From contig JADJVQ010000029.1 of the NCBI GenBank assembly GCA_016710525.1, positions 1 through 64,000 of the forward strand: DNA of 64,000 nt. Reading direction: 5' to 3'. Under the pieces are notes generated by a model that was not told the DNA's origin, made no database searches, and was given only the letters and a program-made list of their open reading frames with translations. Shown here in pieces: positions 49,373 to 56,700 of the stretch (position 1 is its first letter; each line of letters starts with the position of its first letter). The position numbers and the translations under genes are program-made. The stretch is from Burkholderiaceae bacterium (GTDB lineage Bacteria; Pseudomonadota; Gammaproteobacteria; Burkholderiales; Burkholderiaceae_E).

Positions 49373-49840
49373 ATGACCCCGATCATTCCCATCGCGAACG
49401 AGCAGCCCTGGTCGAGCGGCCAGCGCACGACGCTGCGACTGCTGGCCGGGCTGATGATCCCGGCCAGCGCGCGGCACGGCGTACCCGGCGCCGACGACGA
49501 GATCATCTTCAACGACATCCTGAACACCCTCGCACCGCAGGCCGGGCGGGTGAGCGAGATGCTGCGCGACCTGGACGCCTTTGCCGGACAGCCCTTCGCC
49601 ACGCTGTCGGCCGCGCAGCAGGACTCGTTCGCGCAGACCTTTCGCAAGCATCGATCGCCCGGGCTGATGGCGGCGGTCAGCGCGACCGTGCAGTGCTACT
49701 ACCGCGACGATCGCGTGATGCACTCGCTGGGCATGGAGGCTCGCCCGCCCTTTCCCGGCGGTTTCGAGGTCGAGCAGGGCGACTGGTCGCTGCTCGACCC
49801 GGTCCGCCGGCGTTCGCCGCTGTACCGCGACGCCCCCTGA
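49373..49840 (+). CDS. gluconate 2-dehydrogenase subunit 3-like small subunit
   Basis: This 155-residue protein is paralogous to the 31410-31886 product. The N-terminal part has LAGLMIPASARHGVPGADDEI, and the C-terminal signature CYYRDDRVMHSLGMEARPPFPGGFEV ends VRRRSPLYRDAP. It starts seven bases after the GMC gene. No signal peptide is present. It is a probable partner subunit of the GMC oxidoreductase; what it oxidises is unknown. Confidence 0.82.
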   Translation: MTPIIPIANEQPWSSGQRTTLRLLAGLMIPASARHGVPGADDEIIFNDILNTLAPQAGRVSEMLRDLDAFAGQPFATLSAAQQDSFAQTFRKHRSPGLMAAVSATVQCYYRDDRVMHSLGMEARPPFPGGFEVEQGDWSLLDPVRRRSPLYRDAP

Positions 49841-49861
49841 AGGGCGGGGGCCGGCGCAGCG

Positions 49862-50359
49862 ATGAACCATTCCAGCGACACTGAGCGCAGCAGCCGCGAG
49901 CGCAGCGGCAACCGCCACGTCGACCCGACCCGCGCCTATGCCTGGTTCGCCGGCGTGTTCCTGCTGCTGCAGGGCGTATCCACCTTGGCGATGCGGCTGG
50001 TGCCCGAGCTGGATCGGGCTTTTCCGGCGCTGCTGCACCACACCCGGATGGTGCCCTCGCACTCGCTGCTGCACATCGCCACGGCCCTGATCGCGTTCGC
50101 CGCCCTGCGCTGGGGCGCACGCCGTGGCGTGGCCCGCTTCGCCTGGGGCTTCGGAATGTTCTACATCGCGCTGGCGCTGGCCGGCATGGCCAGCGGATCG
50201 CCGCTGGGTCTGGGATTGCAGGCCTTCGACCATCCGTTTCACGTGCTGCTGGGCGGGCTGGGACTGGCCGCCTTCTGGCTGCAGCGCCGCCGCGAAGGCA
50301 AAAGTCGCCGCCCGCCGGACGGCCGTTTGCCGGCCCCCACCGATAGCGGCCCGACATGA
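49862..50359 (+). CDS. small integral membrane protein, four helices
   Basis: This 165-residue protein has four hydrophobic helices: AYAWFAGVFLLLQGVSTLA, LLHIATALIAFAALRWG, FGMFYIALALAGMAS, and FHVLLGGLGLAAFWL. Its N- and C-termini are polar. The topology and histidine in HSLLHIATALIAF resemble DUF4383-type membrane proteins, but I cannot confirm it. It follows the small dehydrogenase subunit by 21 bases and overlaps the next membrane-protein gene by four bases. Confidence 0.75.
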   Translation: MNHSSDTERSSRERSGNRHVDPTRAYAWFAGVFLLLQGVSTLAMRLVPELDRAFPALLHHTRMVPSHSLLHIATALIAFAALRWGARRGVARFAWGFGMFYIALALAGMASGSPLGLGLQAFDHPFHVLLGGLGLAAFWLQRRREGKSRRPPDGRLPAPTDSGPT

Positions 50360-51087
50360 CGCCCTCGCTGGCCTGGCATCGCCTGTTCTTCCTGATCGTG
50401 TCGGGCTTCACCGCCTGGGTCGGGTTCTTCGGCTTCTTCCGACCGCACGAAATCATGCGCGCCCTGCCCTGGCCGATGCCGCCGCTGCATGCTCGCTTCG
50501 TCGGCGCGCTCTACCTGTCGGCCACCGTATTCCTGCTGCTCGCGCTGTTCGCGCGGTCGCGCGCGCAGGTACGGGCGACCGTCGTGATCGCCTTCGCGTG
50601 GACCGGATGGCTGCTGCTGATCACGCTGGTCCATCACGACACCTTCGACCTGGCACGCGTCCAGGTCTGGTACTGGATCGCCGCCTACGTGAGCTTTCCG
50701 ATCGCCGCCGCCTGGCTCGCCTGGAGGCGGCCGGCGCGGCCCGGGCGTGCCGATACACCGATCGCCAGTGCCTGGGTGATCGGCTGCCTGCGGGCTCAGG
50801 GCCTGCTGCTGGTCGCGCTGGCCGCCGCACTGGTGGCCCTGCCCGACCGGATCGTCACCCTCTGGCCGTGGCAGATCACGCCCTTCCTCTCACAGGTCTA
50901 TTCGGGCCCGGTGCTGGGCTACGGAATCGGCAGCCTGACCCTGGCCAGCCGGCGCAACTGGCCCGAGACCCTGATCCCGATGATCGGGCAGTTCGTCTTT
51001 GCGTCACTGGCCCTGATCGGATCGTCCTGGCACCTGGCCCTGTTCAGCCCGGGGTGCCTCGCAGATCCTCTGGTTTCGCCAGCCTGA
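50356..51087 (+). CDS. integral membrane protein, paralogue of next gene; C-terminus probably frameshifted
   Basis: This 243-residue protein has about seven helices. It contains FVGALYLSATVFLLLALFAR, LVHHDTFDLARVQVWYW and PWQITPFLSQV, which match the order GAFYAALAPVMVLAIFVR, LLHWDRFAVGTGPFNIW and PWRITTLNARA in the next gene. The frame ends in a non-hydrophobic tail after HLALFSPG. One base off, from a GGGG run at 51051, an open frame adds a helix (FASLIALALIALALLIGAL) and ends at 51182, giving an ATGA overlap with the next gene. I infer the true product extends to 51182. Function unknown. Confidence 0.75.
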   Translation: MTPSLAWHRLFFLIVSGFTAWVGFFGFFRPHEIMRALPWPMPPLHARFVGALYLSATVFLLLALFARSRAQVRATVVIAFAWTGWLLLITLVHHDTFDLARVQVWYWIAAYVSFPIAAAWLAWRRPARPGRADTPIASAWVIGCLRAQGLLLVALAAALVALPDRIVTLWPWQITPFLSQVYSGPVLGYGIGSLTLASRRNWPETLIPMIGQFVFASLALIGSSWHLALFSPGCLADPLVSPA

Positions 51088-51178
51088 TCGCGCTCGCCCT
51101 GATCGCCCTGGCGCTGCTCATCGGCGCACTGCGCCATCCGGTGTTCACACGCGAGTCCACCGACCCGGGAGCGCACGC

Positions 51179-52012
51179 ATGACCACCTCGGCCATCGGCT
51201 GGCCGCTGCGGGTCTGGTTCTTCGTCGAACTCTTCTTCGCGGTGTCGGCCACGATCAGCGTCGCCTGGCATCCGGCACTGACCGCCAGCAATTTCGCCTG
51301 GACGATCCAGCCCGAAGTGATGGCCGCCACGATCGGCGCGTTCTATGCGGCACTGGCGCCGGTCATGGTGCTGGCGATCTTCGTTCGCCGCTGGGAGATG
51401 GCGCGGGTGTTCGTGCTGCCGGGCATGGCGTTCACCTATGCGCAGCTGATCGTGACACTGCTCCATTGGGATCGTTTCGCCGTGGGGACCGGCCCGTTCA
51501 ACATCTGGTTCGCCAGCTACCTGCTGCCCCCGCTCGTGTTCCTGGGCTGCTACCTCTGGCAGCAGCGCCGCGCCGAACCCATGAGCTGGCCGGCGCCGCT
51601 GGCCGCCTGGCAACGCCGGGGGCTGCTGGCGCTGGGTGCGCTGTTCACCCTCGAGGCGGTGATCGGTCTGGTTTGGCCGGCGTGGTTCACCGCCTGGGCA
51701 CCCTGGAGGATCACCACACTGAACGCGCGCGCGCTGGCCGGCTACTTCCTGCTGCTGGGGCTGCTGATGCTGTCCATGGCGCGCGAGAACGACCCCGACC
51801 GCGTGCGTCTGGTCTCGCCCTTCCTGATCCTGCTGCTGCCGGTGCTCGCCCTCCAGATCGCCCGCTTTCCGGAGCAGGTCGACTGGCGCCATCCGCGGCT
51901 CGCGCTGTCGGCCATGCTGCTGGCGGCGGTGGCGGCGCTGGGCGTCAGCCTGGCGCGAGGGCGATGGGCCACGACGCTTGGCGGCGCAGCGGGCCCGCGC
52001 CCGACGCTCTGA
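51179..52012 (+). CDS. integral membrane protein, unknown function
   Basis: This 277-residue protein has about eight helices (VWFFVELFFAVSATISVAW, ATIGAFYAALAPVMVLAIFV, LPPLVFLGCYLWQQ, GLLALGALFTLEAVIGLV, YFLLLGLLMLSMA, FLILLLPVLALQIA, LSAMLLAAVAALGVSL). It is a tandem paralogue of the preceding gene; both keep a helix ending in H-x-D-x-F and a PW-x-IT motif. No recognised enzyme or transporter signature. It is the last gene of the plus-strand run and convergent with the NrtA-like gene, 18 bases away. Confidence 0.75.
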   Translation: MTTSAIGWPLRVWFFVELFFAVSATISVAWHPALTASNFAWTIQPEVMAATIGAFYAALAPVMVLAIFVRRWEMARVFVLPGMAFTYAQLIVTLLHWDRFAVGTGPFNIWFASYLLPPLVFLGCYLWQQRRAEPMSWPAPLAAWQRRGLLALGALFTLEAVIGLVWPAWFTAWAPWRITTLNARALAGYFLLLGLLMLSMARENDPDRVRLVSPFLILLLPVLALQIARFPEQVDWRHPRLALSAMLLAAVAALGVSLARGRWATTLGGAAGPRPTL

Positions 52013-52030
52013 CCTGGCGGTGCCCGCCTG

Positions 52031-53416
52031 TCAGCTCTTGCGGATGGCAAAACTGTCGACGTAAGCCGCCGGCTGCATCGGATCGAACTCCTTGCCCATC
52101 ACCTTGAACTTCTTGTAGCCGTTGTCCGGTGCCTTCTGGCCAAGTTCGGCCATCCGCTTGCGTGCGTCGGTGAGCAGGAAGACCTGCTCGGCGATGTCCT
52201 TGTAGGCCACCTCGCCCTTCACGTAACCCCAGCGCTTCATCTGGGTGAGCATCCAGACGGCCATCGAGTGCCATGGAACCGGATCGAAGTCGGTGCGCGT
52301 GGGTTCGTTGCGCACGCCGCCCAGGCCATCGGCGAAGCGTCCGGTGAGCACCTGTTCGACGATCGTCTCGGGCTGGTTCAGGTAGGCCGCCGGCGCGATG
52401 ACCTTGGCGATCAGCGGACGGTTCTTCGGGTCGCGTGCCATCGCGGCCGATTCCAGCACGGCACGATACAAGGCGGCGAAGGTGTTGGGGTTCTCCTTGA
52501 TGAACGCGTCCGAAGTGCCGAACGCACAGCACGGATGGCCATCCCAGATCTCCTTGGACAGCACGTGGATGAAGCCGATCTCGTCGAACACCGCGCGCTG
52601 GTTGAAGGGATCGGGCCCCAGGAAACCGTCGATGTTGCCGGCGCGCAGATTGGCCACCATCTCGGCCGGCGGCGTCACCCTCAGCTGCACATCCTTGTCG
52701 GGATCCAGTCCGTGCTCGGCCAGGTAATAGCGCAGCAGGAAGTTGTGGATCGAGTACTCGAAGGGAATCGCGAACCGAAAGCCCTTCCATTGCTTCGGAT
52801 CGCGACGGTCCTTGTGCTTGATGCTCATCGTGATCGCCTGGCCGTTGATGTTCTGCACCGTGGCCACACGCATCGGCGCGGCCACCGATCCGAGACCCAT
52901 CGTGATCGCAAGCGGCATCGGCGACAGGAAGTGCGAGGCATCGGATTCGCGGTTGATCATCCGGTCGCGGATCAGGGCCCAGCCCGCCGTCTTGTTCAAG
53001 GTCACCGACAGGCCCTGGCGCTTATAGAAGCCCAGTGGATCGGCCATGATCAGCGGCGTCGCACAGGTGATCGGAATGAAGCCGATCTTCAGCTCGCGCT
53101 TTTCGAGTGCGCGCGGCTTGTCCTGGGCCATCGCCTGCATGGAGCCGATCGGCAGCACCGAAGCGATCGCCGCGCGTGCGGTGCTTGCGCCCACCGCGTG
53201 CAGGAAGCGCCGGCGCAGCCCATCGTCCGGAAACAGCGCCTTCACCAGGGCGGCTTCGACGAAATCGTCCGACAGGCGCTCGGTGCTGACCGGGCCAGGC
53301 TCCGGCATGGCACCGGCATGGGGGTCCGCTTCGCCCTGTGCATGGCGAACGCCGCATTGCGAACAGGCGGCGCCCAGGCGGCGGTACCGATCGTAGGGAC
53401 GATAGAGAGAAGTCAT
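52031..53416 (-). CDS. NrtA/CmpA-family ABC substrate-binding protein, orphan
   Basis: This is a 461-residue protein. Residues about 18-25 show CSQCGVRH, a short cysteine motif seen in some NrtA-like proteins. A Tat-like signal follows, with RRRFLHAVGAS near residues 68-78. The binding domain begins KIGFIPITCATPLIMA and has WKGFRFAIPFEYSIHNFLLRYYL, then PAEMVANLRAGNIDGFLGPDPFNQRA. Relatives bind nitrate, bicarbonate, sulfonates or cyanate/nitriles. No permease or ATPase gene neighbours it. A sigma-54 promoter lies 43 bases upstream of its start, divergent from the rhodanese promoter. Confidence 0.88.
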   Translation of the reverse strand: MTSLYRPYDRYRRLGAACSQCGVRHAQGEADPHAGAMPEPGPVSTERLSDDFVEAALVKALFPDDGLRRRFLHAVGASTARAAIASVLPIGSMQAMAQDKPRALEKRELKIGFIPITCATPLIMADPLGFYKRQGLSVTLNKTAGWALIRDRMINRESDASHFLSPMPLAITMGLGSVAAPMRVATVQNINGQAITMSIKHKDRRDPKQWKGFRFAIPFEYSIHNFLLRYYLAEHGLDPDKDVQLRVTPPAEMVANLRAGNIDGFLGPDPFNQRAVFDEIGFIHVLSKEIWDGHPCCAFGTSDAFIKENPNTFAALYRAVLESAAMARDPKNRPLIAKVIAPAAYLNQPETIVEQVLTGRFADGLGGVRNEPTRTDFDPVPWHSMAVWMLTQMKRWGYVKGEVAYKDIAEQVFLLTDARKRMAELGQKAPDNGYKKFKVMGKEFDPMQPAAYVDSFAIRKS

Positions 53417-53458
53417 AGCGAGGCTTTCAAGGACATCGGCGGGTCAGACAGGCATCGA

Positions 53459-53474
53459 AGCAATGCCTGTGCCA
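53459..53474 (-). promoter_or_regulatory. sigma-54 (-24/-12) promoter of the NrtA-like gene
   Basis: On the minus strand the 16-mer reads TGGCACAGGCATTGCT. It matches the TGGCAC-R-N4-TTGC consensus with GG and GC ten bases apart. The predicted start falls about 30 bases before the gene's ATG at 53416. Confidence 0.8.
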
Positions 53475-53571
53475 GACAAGGACCGCACAACCGGCCTGAT
53501 GTCATCGGCTCAACGCCGCGCCGAACTCCCCGACGCGCGGGGCTCAGTGCCCGGACACGCGGACCGAAACC

Positions 53572-53601
53572 CACAATGTTCACCTATTGCGCACAATGAA
53601 C
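53572..53601. promoter_or_regulatory. shared upstream activator site of divergent sigma-54 promoters
   Basis: The segment holds two direct copies of cacaatg exactly 20 bp apart (53572-53578, 53592-53598). It also has the inverted pair GTTCA (53578-53582) / TGAAC (53597-53601) and an imperfect palindrome ATTGCGCACAAT. It is centred about 83 bp upstream of the rhodanese start point and about 142 bp upstream of the NrtA-like start point. Half-site TGAACA also occurs in the palindrome at 58538. Confidence 0.55.
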
Positions 53602-53647
53602 GACGGGGCGCGGGGCCGCCCTGGCCGCGACGGGGACAAGCCCCTGC

Positions 53648-53663
53648 TGGCACGGCGCTTGCA
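53648..53663 (+). promoter_or_regulatory. sigma-54 (-24/-12) promoter of the rhodanese gene
   Basis: The 16-mer TGGCACGGCGCTTGCA is a full consensus match (TGGCACG-N4-TTGCA), 38 bases before the ATG at 53702. The predicted start point is near 53673. Confidence 0.85.
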
Positions 53664-53701
53664 ACGCTATGGGTCCGACTCACCTGCTGCGGAGCCTCCT
53701 C

Positions 53702-54556
53702 ATGCCCGACCCCGTGCTCATCACCCCGGCCGAACTCGACACCCTGACGAAGGCCGGCGAGAAGCTGGTCCTGATCGACACCCGTGACCCGCAAGCCTAT
53801 GCCGAAGGGCATCTGCCGGACGCCGTCAATCTGCGCGAGATCTTCACCTTTCTGGCGACCTCGACGGCCGAAGGCCTGCAGGAACTCAAACAGGTGTTTG
53901 CCGAGGGCTTCGGCTCTGCCGGCTTGTCGGGTGCCGAGACAGCCGTGCTGTACGAAGACTCGATGAACACCGGCTTTGGCCAATCGTGCCGCGGTTACTT
54001 CCTCCTGAGCTGGCTGAAGTATCCGAAGGTTCGCATCCTGCATGGCGGCGCGGCCGCCTGGAAGGCAGCCGGCCTGCCGATGAGCACCGCGCCAGTGACA
54101 CCCGCGCCCGCTGTTTTTCCGATGCCCGCCGAGACTGCCGCTCTGATGGTGACCAAGGACGAGATGCTGGCCGCTCTGGACAGCGACGTGGTGCTGCTCG
54201 ATGTGCGCGATGTCGACGAGTGGATCGGTGAAAGCTCATCGCCCTACGGCAAGGACTACGCGCCGCGCAAGGGCCGCATCCCGGGCGCGAAATGGATCGA
54301 GTGGTATCGGTTCATGAAGCCGTCGGGACTGGGTCCGGTATTCAAGTCGCCGGAGGAGATCCTCGCCGATTGCCGGACCGCCGGCATCTCGCCCAAGGAC
54401 CCGGTGTACCTGTACTGCTTCAAGGGCGCGCGCGCGTCGAATACCTATGTCGCGCTGAAGGAAGCGGGCTTCGCCGATGTGCGCATGTACTTCGGCTCCT
54501 GGAACGAGTGGTCGCGCGAGCCGGGTCTGCCGATCGAAACCGGCTTTCCCGCCTGA
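53702..54556 (+). CDS. two-domain rhodanese-like sulfurtransferase
   Basis: This 284-residue protein has two rhodanese domains. Domain 1 has LVLIDTRDPQAYAEGHLPDA and a cysteine at GQSCRGYF. Domain 2 (residues about 150-284) has VVLLDVRDVDEW and the active-site loop YCFKGARASNT with the persulfide-forming Cys. It would transfer sulfane sulfur from thiosulfate, a persulfide or mercaptopyruvate. Unusually for two-domain rhodaneses, both domains keep a Cys. It is preceded by a perfect sigma-54 promoter and is convergent with the GST gene, whose operon has the same promoter type. Confidence 0.9.
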   Translation: MPDPVLITPAELDTLTKAGEKLVLIDTRDPQAYAEGHLPDAVNLREIFTFLATSTAEGLQELKQVFAEGFGSAGLSGAETAVLYEDSMNTGFGQSCRGYFLLSWLKYPKVRILHGGAAAWKAAGLPMSTAPVTPAPAVFPMPAETAALMVTKDEMLAALDSDVVLLDVRDVDEWIGESSSPYGKDYAPRKGRIPGAKWIEWYRFMKPSGLGPVFKSPEEILADCRTAGISPKDPVYLYCFKGARASNTYVALKEAGFADVRMYFGSWNEWSREPGLPIETGFPA

Positions 54557-54567
54557 CACGCCAGCGC

Positions 54568-55221
54568 TCAGGCCGCGGCGGGCGCCGCGGCCGGCATGGG
54601 CCGGTATCCGGGCAAGGACGCGATCCTGCCCAGCCAGGCACGCACCGCCGGATAAGGCTCGAGCGACAGCCGCGCATCGGGCAGCGCCTCGACATAGGGA
54701 TAGCAGGCGATGTCGGCCAGCGTCGGGCGCCCGAGTTCCAGCCAGTCGCGGCCGGTGAGGCGGTCCTCCAGCCGCTGCATGACCGCCAGCGTGCGCTGCG
54801 TGGTGGCTTCGACATCGATCGGCAGGCCCAGGCGGTGGTGACGCCGCAGCAGGTTCGGGCCGTGATGGATCTCATTGGCCGAGAACGACAGCCATTGCAT
54901 GACCAGCGCAAGATCCCAGGGGTCGCCGGGCCACCATTGGCCGGCGCCATGGCGCTGCGCAAGCCAGACCAGGATGGCATGGCTGTCGGTCAGCACCCGG
55001 CCGTCTTCGATCAGCACGGGAACCAGGCCGGCCGGGTTGATCGCGAGGAACTCGGGGCGGCGCTGCTCTGCCTGGCGGATGTCGATCGGCCGTTCTTCGA
55101 AGGGCAGCCCGAGCATCGACAGAAAAACCCTGACCCGTTGCGAATTGCCGGAGAACCGGAAGGCGTAGAGCACCCTCCCGACGGCCGGGATCGGGACGGC
55201 AGCGTTTTGCTCGGGCGTCAT
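54568..55221 (-). CDS. glutathione S-transferase family protein
   Basis: This 217-residue protein has a thioredoxin-fold domain, YAFRFSGNSQRVRVFLSMLGL, with a serine probably activating glutathione. The cis-Pro loop is NPAGLVPVLIEDG, and the glutathione gamma-Glu contact is in LTDSHAILVWLA. A helical C-terminal domain follows. It is the last gene of the OsmC-ACAD-rubredoxin operon (gap 36 bases). A role in conjugating or deglutathionylating an electrophile is likely. A strong hairpin covers its last codons. Confidence 0.92.
   Translation of the reverse strand: MTPEQNAAVPIPAVGRVLYAFRFSGNSQRVRVFLSMLGLPFEERPIDIRQAEQRRPEFLAINPAGLVPVLIEDGRVLTDSHAILVWLAQRHGAGQWWPGDPWDLALVMQWLSFSANEIHHGPNLLRRHHRLGLPIDVEATTQRTLAVMQRLEDRLTGRDWLELGRPTLADIACYPYVEALPDARLSLEPYPAVRAWLGRIASLPGYRPMPAAAPAAA
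54571..54592. terminator. 9-bp perfect hairpin between convergent genes
   Basis: ggccgcggc-gggc-gccgcggcc folds into nine GC-rich pairs with a four-base loop. It lies in the 3' end of the GST gene, 15 bases beyond the convergent rhodanese stop. There is no T-run, so it may be a transcription barrier rather than a classical terminator. Confidence 0.4.
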
Positions 55222-55257
55222 GACAGCATTCCTTCGAAGGTCGGCAGCGACGCGCGC

Positions 55258-56700
55258 TCAGGACGCATCGGCCTGCGCGGTCTCAGCCGGCGCCTGGCCC
55301 GTCCCGCAGGCCGCGCCGGACGGAGCTCCGGCGCCTGGCGCAGCCGGTCGGATCACCAGCGGCAGGCACGGTGTCTTGACGACCCACACCGGGGCACGCG
55401 ACTCGAACGGAACCCGCTGCCCGGTGATCTCGCCGGCAATCGTGCGCGCCTGCCGGTGGATGGGCTCGATCGTGCAGCCCGGCTGACCCTCGATCTCGGC
55501 GCAGTCGCCCAGCGCGAACACCCGCGGATCGCTGGTGGTCAGCGTGTGCGCATCGACTTGAATCGCGCGTCCGACCGGCAAGCCGGCACGATGCGCCAGA
55601 CGCGTCTCGGGCTCGATGCCGGTTGCCATCAGGCCAAGATCGAAAACCTGGTTGCGCGGCGTGCCGCAGGAAGATGTCCAGTCGAGCGCGACCCGTGCGG
55701 CCTGGACGGCATCCAGCGCCTCGCTCCCCATTTCCGTACCGGCAGCCGCTGCCGGGGGAATGCCGGCATGCGACAGTCGCACGCCGCCATCGAAGCTCAC
55801 CCCCTGTCCTGCCAGAGCGTCCCGCAGCCGCTCGCCGACAACCTTGTCCAGACGGGACGAGATCGGCCAAGGGGCGCTGTCCAGCAGGGTGACCTGTGCG
55901 CCCAGGCCAGCGAAGTCGTTGGCGAATTCGCAGCCGACGAGTCCGGCGCCGATGATCAGCAGTCGCACCTGGCACTGAGCCTGGCGGGCGTGGGCTGCCG
56001 CACGGTCGAACGCGGCGCGGAACAGGACGTAACTGTGCCTGTCGTTGACGCTGAACAGCCGGGAGGCGCCAGGTCCCGCCAGATCGATCCGGCGTGCCCG
56101 TGCCCCGCTGGCGATGATCAGCTGCCGATAGCGGAGCGTGCCGCGAGTGGTGAACAATCTTCGGTGCGCCCTGTCCAGTTCGATGGCCCAGGTGCGCGCC
56201 AGCAGCGTCACGTCGAGCTCGGCGGCGAGCTGCGCGCCAGACTGCTCGGCCAGGGCCTCGGGCGAGACGCCTCGGGCGCCGCACACCGACAGCGCCGGCT
56301 TGGCATACACCGTGGCATCGCAGGCGGTCACCAGCGTGATCGCACCGCGATAACCGGCCTCACGCAGCGCTCGTGCACTCGACCAGCCGGCCAGTCCCGC
56401 GCCGACGATGATCACGGCGCGCGAATCGGGGCCAGTCCCTGCGGTGCGCGAATCGGCCGATGCCCGGTTCGGGCCGGACGCCGGCCGCCTGGCGGCGCCC
56501 GCTGACGGCGGCTCGATCGGACGGAAGTCGGCTTTGCCGACGCCGCAGACCGGGCAGGTCCAGTCCTCGGGAATGTCCTCGAAGCGGGTGCCCGGCGCCA
56601 GGCCGCTGTCCGGGTCGCCGCGGGCCTCGTCGTAAACCAGCCCGCAGGCTTCGCACAACCAGCGGCCCAGCGGGCGCGGATCGGGAGCGGCCGGGTTCAC
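55258..56700 (-). CDS. rubredoxin fused to FAD/NAD(P)-dependent rubredoxin reductase
   Basis: This 480-residue protein joins two electron carriers. Residues about 13-62 are a rubredoxin with iron ligands in WLCEACGLVYDE and WTCPVCGVGK. After a Pro/Ala/Ser linker comes a pyridine-nucleotide reductase: FAD motif VIIVGAGLAGWSSARAL, NAD motif LLIIGAGLVGCEFANDF, and C-terminal FAD contact VFALGDCAEI. It would pass electrons from NAD(P)H to its own rubredoxin and then to an oxygenase or peroxide reductase. The start is GTG at 56700, overlapping the ACAD stop. The C-terminus has an extra Cys (SGAACGTG). The fusion suggests a dedicated electron supply for its operon. Confidence 0.92.
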   Translation of the reverse strand: MNPAAPDPRPLGRWLCEACGLVYDEARGDPDSGLAPGTRFEDIPEDWTCPVCGVGKADFRPIEPPSAGAARRPASGPNRASADSRTAGTGPDSRAVIIVGAGLAGWSSARALREAGYRGAITLVTACDATVYAKPALSVCGARGVSPEALAEQSGAQLAAELDVTLLARTWAIELDRAHRRLFTTRGTLRYRQLIIASGARARRIDLAGPGASRLFSVNDRHSYVLFRAAFDRAAAHARQAQCQVRLLIIGAGLVGCEFANDFAGLGAQVTLLDSAPWPISSRLDKVVGERLRDALAGQGVSFDGGVRLSHAGIPPAAAAGTEMGSEALDAVQAARVALDWTSSCGTPRNQVFDLGLMATGIEPETRLAHRAGLPVGRAIQVDAHTLTTSDPRVFALGDCAEIEGQPGCTIEPIHRQARTIAGEITGQRVPFESRAPVWVVKTPCLPLVIRPAAPGAGAPSGAACGTGQAPAETAQADAS

